Below are positions 1 to 5,648 of a stretch of 5,738 bases of DNA, one piece after another. The translations under genes and the position numbers were made by a program. The DNA is from Saprospiraceae bacterium. Its GTDB lineage: Bacteria > Bacteroidota > Bacteroidia > Chitinophagales > Saprospiraceae. The number at the start of each line of letters is the position of its first letter. Position 1 is the first letter of the stretch. The DNA lies in NCBI GenBank assembly GCA_013002625.1, contig JABDJE010000254.1, positions 1 through 5,738 of the forward strand, in the 5' to 3' direction. The notes under the pieces are model-generated. The model searched no databases. It was not told the origin of the DNA and saw only the letters and a list, made by a program, of their open reading frames with translations.

Positions 1-33
1 TATACATGGATGATGGAAGTGTGTAAATAACTT

Positions 34-426
34 TTAAAACTGCACAAAATAAACATCACTCTCGTTCCTGGGGATATTCATGACTTTAAATGCGCCGCCT
101 TCAGTCTGGCAATGCTCTATGAGATCAAAAACAAGACAAGATTTTGGCAATCCACTGAAGACAAGACTGAAATAAGTATTCCCAGCATCCGTCATTTGCC
201 AATTTGGGAAATAGGTAATCTTCTCCGCATGTACCAATTCGGACCGGTGTTCAGAAAAGTGATCATATAAATAGGTTGTCGGCCAGATACGTATGTATGT
301 GGGAAAAGTCGTTGACAAGAGACAATGCACAACAACCTGACCCTGCTCATGCACCTGTGCATCAAGCTCTGCGAGGAGCTCTGGTGCAATATCCACCTTG
401 GGCCGTTCAATGATAACAGAGGACAT
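34..426 (-). CDS. Uncharacterised 130-residue protein, last gene of the DUF1599-DoxX cluster
   Basis: I do not recognise a named family. The ORF runs from ATG at 426-424 to TAA at 36-34. It starts 25 nt after the DoxX gene stop on the same strand, so co-transcription is likely. There is no signal peptide and no membrane segment, so a cytosolic protein is likely. The first ~28 residues are polar and probably helical (PELLAELDAQVHEQGQ). The rest looks like alternating beta strands: VVVHCLL (31-37), YIRIWPTTYLYD (44-55), LVHAEKITYFPNW (64-76), YFSLVFSGLPKSCLVFDLIE (85-104) and a C-terminal NIPRNESDVYFVQF (117-130). Three cysteines (C35, C97, C106) are spread out and form no CxxC pair. The strand pattern and the W, P, G and N residues at apparent turns look like a real folded domain, and the position in a tight cluster supports expression. 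The RIWPTTYL and SGLPKSC blocks feel familiar from unannotated Bacteroidota proteins, but that is recollection, not a search result. Confidence 0.78.
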   Translation of the reverse strand: MSSVIIERPKVDIAPELLAELDAQVHEQGQVVVHCLLSTTFPTYIRIWPTTYLYDHFSEHRSELVHAEKITYFPNWQMTDAGNTYFSLVFSGLPKSCLVFDLIEHCQTEGGAFKVMNIPRNESDVYFVQF

Positions 427-451
427 AATCCCAAGTTATTCTAATTCTTCC

Positions 452-1948
452 TTATCTCAGATATTTATCGGCCACTTTTTCGTAATCAGGTAATTTTCTG
501 ATATGCCACTTATTAAGGATTTTACCGTCCTGCATCAATACAATCCCTGGATTGGATCTTACAATGGTTTTTAAAAGAATATCATCTGCCATCCCATAAT
601 CCAAATTCAAACCTGTTGTGTTATTAAAATCTGCAATGGCCTCTTTATCCGATCCGCCGACTGCCATAAGCACCTGAAAGCCTTCTTCCATTGCAGCGTC
701 TGTAAATGGCTTAAGTTTATTAACATGCGTATCGATGTAACCTTGTTTCCAATTCCTTTCTATAACCGTTTCTTCATTTTCAACTATTCGATCAAACTTC
801 TCCATTACAACGGTATCTTCGATTCCGGAATCTGCATTAAAAACCACCATGGTATCAAGCATAAACAATGAGTCACGCACAATTTCTTTCTTCGCTTTAG
901 GATCACCATATAGTTTATAGTTAACGATTAGAAAGTGTGGCGCTGTCTTTCCCAGAATATCTTCTGTAATATCATTACCATCGATATCAGTGATTTCAAA
1001 ATCTGAAATTTTAGTAATCGGTATTGCCGGTTTACCTTTGATTTGCTCAACAACTGAATAGACACCTTTGTAATCCTTGTAGTTACCCAAATACTCATCG
1101 TTGGCTACAATCAATCTTTCACCGGTTTCATTGTGCTTAAGTTCCCAATCTGTAATCTTAACAGCAGCCATAGCGTCTCTTTCAGCTTCAAACTGAGCTC
1201 TTATGTCCGTTCCTTCTTTAAATGGTCTGAAATCTGCATGTGGAATATCCCATTTGAAGTTTGCGAAGCAATAGTATACCAATGCCACCAATGCCAGCCA
1301 TAATATTGTGCTGTTGGTCTTTTTAGAAAACAATTGATGCATATCCTTATGGCGAAACACAAAAAATAAAGATGGGATGAGTAAAAATACATCCTTGAAA
1401 AATGACGTCTTTGGCTCCAGTTTAATAAAGTCGCCAAAACAACCACAGTCCGTCACCTTCATGTTATTGGCATTATAACTACCCCATTCTGCAAAGTTGA
1501 AGAAATTCACTCCGCTTGGCACATGTCCTGTCAAATAGGTAAAACCTGTCAGTACGGTGAAAAATGCCACAAGCAGCAAGAATGCCCAACTTGTAAATTT
1601 TGTTTTGGTACCCAGCACCAACATCAACCCAAGCATGATCTCAAAAATGATCATGAACAAAGAAAACCAGATCGCATATTCGGATAGCACCGGAAATATC
1701 GGTGCCAGAAAACCAAACCACGTTGCTTCAAATGTGCTGTAAAATTCATCAAAATACTGTTCCATCTTATAGGCTGTTCCCAGCGGATCAACAGCCTTCA
1801 CCCATCCTGAGAAGAGGAACAAAACCCCACAGAAGTTTTGGGCAAATGTCATTAACCAGGACTTTTGTCCCTTCTTCCAAAATCCAACAACCAGTGTCAA
1901 GATAATTGCAGCAATGGCAATTCGAATAATTAATGTACTTAGTGTCAT
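452..1948 (-). CDS. DoxX/MauE-like membrane protein with C-terminal thioredoxin-like domain (BT_3928-type)
   Basis: The 498-residue protein starts at ATG 1948-1946, 3 nt after the stop of the DUF1599 gene. The N-terminal ~230 residues are membrane-embedded, with hydrophobic stretches at about 5-23, 36-50, 78-111, 118-140, 185-199 and 213-230. The segment FSGWVKAVDPLGTAYKMEQY (46-65) and the DCGCFGD motif (167-173, Cys168 and Cys170) are typical of the Bacteroidota DoxX-like/MauE-related group. Residues ~240-498 form a soluble domain. Its last ~100 residues read as a thioredoxin-like fold: a helix around 413-423, strand FQVLMAV (424-430), then SNPGIVLMQDGKILNKWH (465-482) with the proline position preserved. 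There is no cysteine after residue 227, so this domain cannot do CxxC redox chemistry. DoxX and MauE relatives have been tied to quinone or disulfide-linked redox steps, but the substrate here is unknown. Family assignment is firm; function is not. Confidence 0.88.
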   Translation of the reverse strand: MTLSTLIIRIAIAAIILTLVVGFWKKGQKSWLMTFAQNFCGVLFLFSGWVKAVDPLGTAYKMEQYFDEFYSTFEATWFGFLAPIFPVLSEYAIWFSLFMIIFEIMLGLMLVLGTKTKFTSWAFLLLVAFFTVLTGFTYLTGHVPSGVNFFNFAEWGSYNANNMKVTDCGCFGDFIKLEPKTSFFKDVFLLIPSLFFVFRHKDMHQLFSKKTNSTILWLALVALVYYCFANFKWDIPHADFRPFKEGTDIRAQFEAERDAMAAVKITDWELKHNETGERLIVANDEYLGNYKDYKGVYSVVEQIKGKPAIPITKISDFEITDIDGNDITEDILGKTAPHFLIVNYKLYGDPKAKKEIVRDSLFMLDTMVVFNADSGIEDTVVMEKFDRIVENEETVIERNWKQGYIDTHVNKLKPFTDAAMEEGFQVLMAVGGSDKEAIADFNNTTGLNLDYGMADDILLKTIVRSNPGIVLMQDGKILNKWHIRKLPDYEKVADKYLR

Positions 1949-1951
1949 GGC

Positions 1952-2518
1952 TTATGCTTCGATTTCTGATTTTTTAATTAATGCAAAAACTGCATAGTTT
2001 AATATATCCTGATAGTTGGCATCCAATCCTTCAGATATGATTGTTTTGCCTTCATTTTCTTCAATCTGCTTGATGCGCAACAGCTTCATTAAAATTAAAT
2101 CTGTCATACTTGAAATACGCATATCGCGCCAGGCTTCACCGTAGTCATGATTCTTCTTTTCCATCAAAGCTTTTGTATTGGCAACATAGGTATCATACAA
2201 CTCAAATAAGGCCTCATGATCCATATTGTAATCTTCATTCTCAACATGATTCGTCAATTGAATCAACGCCATTACACAGTAATTTACAATAGCTAAAAAC
2301 TCCCCTTCAATGCTTTCATTGATTTGCATTTCCTTTTTCTCCTGAATACTTCTGATACGTGAGGCTTTGATGAAGATTTGATCTGTTAGAGATGAAGGGC
2401 GTAAAATACGCCATGCTGTCCCATAATCCTTAGTTTTTAAAACGAAGATTTCACGGGCCTGATGTATTACCGCTTCGTATTGACTGTTCGTTTTATTCAA
2501 GCTTTGTATTTTTGGCAA
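1952..2518 (-). CDS. DUF1599 domain protein with two tandem DUF1599 repeats
   Basis: The 188-residue soluble, mostly helical protein contains two copies of one motif. Copy 1 has KTKDYGTAWRILRPSSLTDQ (28-47) and RIRSIQE (54-60), then EGEFLAIVNYCVMALIQL (71-88). Copy 2 has HDYGEAWRDMRISSMTDL (124-141) and RIKQIEE (148-154), then DANYQDILNYAVFALIKK (166-183). DYGxAW, SSxTD and the LNY/VNY helix are the signature. DUF1599 is, as I recall, also called nucleotide-modification-associated domain 1, but the two-repeat chromosomal form has no established activity known to me. It is the first gene of the minus-strand cluster, with only 3 nt before the DoxX gene. The start is uncertain. No ATG is available: an in-frame stop lies at 2539-2537, and the candidates are TTG at 2518-2516 or TTG at 2500-2498 (codon 7). 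The later start gives 182 residues and leaves an upstream promoter-like element outside the coding region. Confidence 0.9.
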   Translation of the reverse strand: MPKIQSLNKTNSQYEAVIHQAREIFVLKTKDYGTAWRILRPSSLTDQIFIKASRIRSIQEKKEMQINESIEGEFLAIVNYCVMALIQLTNHVENEDYNMDHEALFELYDTYVANTKALMEKKNHDYGEAWRDMRISSMTDLILMKLLRIKQIEENEGKTIISEGLDANYQDILNYAVFALIKKSEIEA

Positions 2519-2523
2519 ATATA
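2515..2523 (-). promoter_or_regulatory. Candidate Bacteroidota -7 promoter element TATATTTGC
   Basis: Read on the minus strand, positions 2523-2515 spell TATATTTGC, a full match to the Bacteroidota -7 consensus TAnnTTTG(C). It overlaps the first possible TTG start of the DUF1599 gene, so if it is a promoter the first base of the transcript would lie near 2510 and translation would have to begin at the TTG at 2500. No TTTG or TTG lies 19-21 nt upstream to serve as a -33 box. This weakens the call, and an A/T-rich genome can produce such a match by chance. Confidence 0.35.
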
Positions 2524-2547
2524 CATTATTGAAATTCTATATCTATA

Positions 2548-2565
2548 CCTACCTTGCAAAGGTGG
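2548..2565. promoter_or_regulatory. Imperfect palindrome in the divergent intergenic region, possible operator
   Basis: The sequence CCTACCTTGCAAAGGTGG contains arms ACCTT (2551-2555) and AAGGT (2559-2563) around a GCA centre. Flanking CC and GG would extend the symmetry if one T is skipped. It sits in the gap between the divergent DUF1599 and EamA genes, about 35-55 bp from either start. Each arm also carries a near-match to a -7 element (TACCTTGC on plus, CACCTTTGC on minus). On the plus strand a TTG at 2529-2531 lies 18 nt upstream of the TACCTTGC. Nothing in the window encodes a matching regulator, so an operator role is only an inference. Confidence 0.22.
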
Positions 2566-2652
2566 TTTTAATTTACCAACTAAGACTTAATTACTCACTA
2601 AGCAAATTCAAATAATCTGTTAATTGCCATTCTCATAACCGCCAATGTATTT

Positions 2653-3474
2653 TTGGTTACCCTTTTTCGCTTGTTTCCAAAATTCAAGGTTAAAAACCTA
2701 CAAGCTATTGTAGCCAATTATTTCACTTGCTTTATCACAGGTAGCCTAATAATTGGCGAAAATCCGGTTCATCCTGGTATACTGCACACAAGCTGGTTGC
2801 CTTATGCTTTGTTCCTTAGCTTCCTGTTTATAACATTTTTCAATGTTGGTGCTTTTGCAATTCAGAAGATCGGAATGATCATAACCAGCATTTTCCAAAA
2901 GCTATCGCTCATCTTTCCTGTTCTTATGGGCATACTTTTGTTTGGTGAAATATTAAATGTGACTAAATCCGTTGCCATAATCAGTGCACTGATTGCCATC
3001 GTTCTTGTTAATATTCCAAATAAGTCTATTGAGGGCGAAATATCCCACCTCAGACAATATTGGTATCTACCCTTCTTAGTTTTACTGGGCAACGGTTCTA
3101 TTGAGACTACACTTTTCTTTGTAGAGGAAAAAGGTATTGTCAGCGGAGCCAGTCTGAATTTTGTAACGACCTTGTTTTTTCTGGCTGGCCTTTGGGGGGT
3201 TATATATATGATTATTGCGCGCAAAGCATTTTTCACCAATCGTGACATCATTGCAGGTATTTGTCTGGGTATCCCCAACTTCTTTACAATTTATCTTTTG
3301 ATAAAAGCCCTTGAAATTGGATGGGATGGATCCGTCCTCTTCCCAGTAAACAATGTGTCTGTCTTATCACTTACAGCAGTTGTAGGATTTATATTTTTTA
3401 AAGAACGCTTGAATAAATACAATGTAGTTGGCTTGATTCTAGCCATTGCGGCTGTCTTACTCATTTCATCATAA
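2653..3474 (+). CDS. EamA/DMT-superfamily permease; true N-terminus probably further upstream
   Basis: This is an integral inner-membrane transporter of the drug/metabolite transporter type. From the TTG at 2653 it has 273 residues. There are two homologous halves: the first ends near FPVLMGILLFGEILN and a following hydrophobic helix (residues ~88-122), the second near FPVNNVSVLSLTAVVGFIFFKERLN and a final helix (~230-273). The G/F-E and K-E-R-L motif after the fourth helix of each half is typical of EamA domains. The substrate cannot be read from the sequence. The start is doubtful: the frame stays open from 2602 and encodes NNLLIAILITANVF directly before the TTG, completing a normal first membrane helix that the TTG start would cut in half. 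No ATG, GTG or TTG lies in that 51-nt stretch; CTG at 2617 is the best candidate. The stop TAA (3472-3474) overlaps the next gene's ATG by one base. It is divergent from the DUF1599 gene. Confidence 0.88.
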   Translation: MVTLFRLFPKFKVKNLQAIVANYFTCFITGSLIIGENPVHPGILHTSWLPYALFLSFLFITFFNVGAFAIQKIGMIITSIFQKLSLIFPVLMGILLFGEILNVTKSVAIISALIAIVLVNIPNKSIEGEISHLRQYWYLPFLVLLGNGSIETTLFFVEEKGIVSGASLNFVTTLFFLAGLWGVIYMIIARKAFFTNRDIIAGICLGIPNFFTIYLLIKALEIGWDGSVLFPVNNVSVLSLTAVVGFIFFKERLNKYNVVGLILAIAAVLLISS

Positions 3475-4127
3475 TGGCTGATAGAGATACATACCGGACA
3501 CTGCAACAGACAAGCGAAGGGATATTCAAAGATCGCGGCTCTAAATTCTTTGGATACGCCAAAACTATAGAATCCGAGACTCAGGCCAATACCTTCTTGC
3601 AGGAGATCAAGGAACAGCACCATAAGGCACGTCACCATTGTTATGCGTATCAACTGTTGGATGCCAATCAATTTCGATACAATGATGATGGTGAACCATC
3701 GGGTACAGCAGGCAAACCCATTTACAATCAGATCCTAAGTGCCGAGTTGAAGGATGTTATGGTTATTGTGGTCAGATACTTTGGTGGTACCAAGTTGGGC
3801 ACATCTGGACTGATCAATGCCTACAAACAAGCAGCTATTGAAGCTATTAATGCCAATAATATCATTTTAAAGACTATTGAGAAGGAAATTGAATTACATT
3901 TTGACTATGCGCTGATGGGTAAAACCATGGAAGTTTTAAAGGTTCTTGATCTCAATATCTCAAGAAAAAGGTTTGAAAATGACGGCCGTATTTGGATAAA
4001 GGTACCTGAAAGTGAATTGCATGAAAGCATTACAGCTATTAAGGCCCGATTCCTTGGCAGAGCGGATGAAGATATAAATGATGATACTGAGATTGAAGGA
4101 TTAAACATCCTGCTTGGCGGGAAATAA
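3474..4127 (+). CDS. yigZ: YigZ/IMPACT family protein (UPF0029)
   Basis: The 217-residue cytosolic protein has the usual family length (about 200-215). The N-terminal UPF0029 domain is clear: SKFFGYA (23-29), KARHHCYAYQL (51-61), NDDGEPSGTAGKPI (70-83) and VVRYFGGTKLGTSGLINAYK (99-118). The last ~75 residues (from about 137) fit the small ferredoxin-like C-terminal domain (DUF1949). The family is related to eukaryotic IMPACT, which acts on the Gcn1/Gcn2 translation-stress pathway; in bacteria the role is not settled, and some older annotations as a proline dipeptidase-like protein are not supported by the sequence. The ATG at 3474 is part of TAATG, overlapping the EamA stop by one base, so translation is probably coupled and the two genes form one operon. 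The last 27 bp are shared, on the opposite strand, with the end of the LptF/LptG gene. Confidence 0.95.
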   Translation: MADRDTYRTLQQTSEGIFKDRGSKFFGYAKTIESETQANTFLQEIKEQHHKARHHCYAYQLLDANQFRYNDDGEPSGTAGKPIYNQILSAELKDVMVIVVRYFGGTKLGTSGLINAYKQAAIEAINANNIILKTIEKEIELHFDYALMGKTMEVLKVLDLNISRKRFENDGRIWIKVPESELHESITAIKARFLGRADEDINDDTEIEGLNILLGGK

Positions 4128-5648
4128 TTTATAATATAAAGTCAGCACCATATTCTTCAAATAAGAAAAGTCGGAATCATTCAATGCTTTGTATGTCAGT
4201 ATTAATGCGGTTGGGAACAGTACTGTATAGGGTAACCATGCGCCAAACACTGCAGGTACACTGCCACTCTTGGTCAGCTTTTCCCCCATAATATTCAGAA
4301 TTATAAAGAGCATAAAAAAGATGATCGCAATGAGCAATGGATAACCATAACCGCCTTTCTTCACAATACTACCCAGGGAAGCACCTATAAACAGGAATAA
4401 AATACAGATAAGCGCCCAACTCATTTGCTGATTCAAACGCAGCACATAAAGCGATTGACTGTGTTGCAAGGTATCATCCATTCTGACACTTTTTAAGATC
4501 TTATCATTGTTTCTCTCTGAGCGATGTTTGGCTGTAGTCAGGGCGGGAATTACGCCTTTCTTATCGAATGTCTCGATGATGGAAGATACTTCCTCGAGCT
4601 TTGCGGTGTTGACTTGTTGGGGTGCAGCCTTAGACTTCTTGACTTTAACGCGGTTATCATTGACTATCTCTTCCTTAGATTTAATGGCCTTGGTAACTTG
4701 AGACGGCAGATTTTCCTTGGCGTTATGCTCTGGTTCAACCATCTCGTAAGACATCACTTGAGAAAAATTATTGAGATTGCTTCTCTCGTTTTCCACGATC
4801 TCCCTTTGGAACGAATCTATTGTCGCCTTTAATTGAAAGGCATTCAATAAGTCATATTTCTTTCGTGTCAGGTTTACATTTTGAGCTTCAAGGTCAAACT
4901 CTGAGAGATCAAATATTTTAGTCCAGGATTCAAATTTCGTGCGCATCATTGGATGCGGTTTTTTGTCTTCAGGTTTGGCTTTTTTATCTTTCATCTCCCG
5001 GTATTGGACCCCATCCTGCAATTCCATTACAAAATAATCATCATCCTCTCCGGCATACATGAGTCCTTCTTTTGCAGTCAATACATTGACCAATCTTTTA
5101 TCCTGCACGGAATGATCGTAGACCAGAATATCTTGAATCATCTGACCGTCTCTACCCTTTTCTCCAACCCTGATTGTGACATTTCTAAAATCCTTATTGA
5201 ATACGCCTTCTTCTATACTCAGTGCAGGCTTTGCTCTCTTGATTGCATTGTATCTGTATATAAATTTATAGTTAGCGCGGGGCTTCATATAATTCGATGC
5301 AAAAAGTGAAAACATCGAAGTCATTACAGCAATACAAATACCCATTCCCATAATTCGGGTTAACGAAATCCCTGCAGATTTCATGCTTGAGAGCTCATAT
5401 TTTTCCGCAAGATTTCCAAACACCATAACCGAGGCGATAAGTATAGATACCGGAACAGCTTCAGGAATAATCCGTACGGACCAATAAAAAATGAGTTCCA
5501 GTAAAATCCCCAGTGAGACACCCTTTCCAATTATTTCATCGATATATTTCCATAAAAACTGCATGACCAATACGAATTCTGTTACCAGAAAGGCCATTAT
5601 ATATGGAGGAATGAAATCCTTTAATATGAGCTTGTCAATCTTTTTCAA
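4101..5648 (-). CDS. LptF/LptG family permease of the lipopolysaccharide exporter (YjgP/YjgQ)
   Basis: This is the membrane subunit of the LptB2FG ABC exporter, which takes lipopolysaccharide from the inner membrane and passes it to LptC. The 515 residues follow the family layout. There are three N-terminal membrane helices (about 14-36, 55-80, 98-120), with the N-terminal KIDKLILKDFIPPYIMAF and SSMKSAGISLTRIM coupling-loop-like segment (87-100). A periplasmic domain with beta-rich jellyroll character follows, then three C-terminal helices (about 409-429, 436-456, 468-488). Escherichia coli LptF and LptG are about 360 residues. The extra length lies between the jellyroll and the fourth helix (about 270-400), is rich in K, E, N and Q, and looks helical or disordered; long forms of this kind occur in Bacteroidota. 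I cannot separate LptF from LptG, though length favours LptF. The start must be TTG at 5648-5646: a stop lies seven codons upstream (5669-5667) and the first internal ATG falls within helix 1. The gene is convergent with yigZ. Confidence 0.93.
   Translation of the reverse strand: MKKIDKLILKDFIPPYIMAFLVTEFVLVMQFLWKYIDEIIGKGVSLGILLELIFYWSVRIIPEAVPVSILIASVMVFGNLAEKYELSSMKSAGISLTRIMGMGICIAVMTSMFSLFASNYMKPRANYKFIYRYNAIKRAKPALSIEEGVFNKDFRNVTIRVGEKGRDGQMIQDILVYDHSVQDKRLVNVLTAKEGLMYAGEDDDYFVMELQDGVQYREMKDKKAKPEDKKPHPMMRTKFESWTKIFDLSEFDLEAQNVNLTRKKYDLLNAFQLKATIDSFQREIVENERSNLNNFSQVMSYEMVEPEHNAKENLPSQVTKAIKSKEEIVNDNRVKVKKSKAAPQQVNTAKLEEVSSIIETFDKKGVIPALTTAKHRSERNNDKILKSVRMDDTLQHSQSLYVLRLNQQMSWALICILFLFIGASLGSIVKKGGYGYPLLIAIIFFMLFIILNIMGEKLTKSGSVPAVFGAWLPYTVLFPTALILTYKALNDSDFSYLKNMVLTLYYKLFPAKQDV

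Noticed and set aside
1..33. End of a plus-strand gene (reading TAC ATG GAT GAT GGA AGT GTG TAA, stop at 24-26)
   Set aside because: Only about seven codons are visible at the window edge, too few to tell a gene end from chance.
1557..1905. Plus-strand ORFs opposite the DoxX gene
   Set aside because: They lie antisense to a well-supported membrane protein and have no domain-like pattern, so they are shadows.
2645..2713. ATG at 2645 as the EamA start
   Set aside because: It is out of frame with the permease and meets a stop after 22 codons, so it would need a frameshift for which there is no sign.
2862..3671. Minus-strand ORFs opposite the EamA and yigZ genes
   Set aside because: Both overlap well-supported genes, and one spans two genes across their junction, which a real gene would not be expected to do.
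4108..4122. Hairpin TCCTGC-TTG-GCGGGA at the end of yigZ as a terminator
   Set aside because: The stem is only 6 bp with one G-U pair on the plus strand and an A-C mismatch on the minus strand. It lies within both coding ends, and no run of T follows on either strand.
4507..5309. Plus-strand ORFs of 64-118 codons opposite the LptF/LptG gene
   Set aside because: They mirror the coding strand of a clear permease; the hydrophobic look of the 118-codon one comes from the reverse complement of charged codons.
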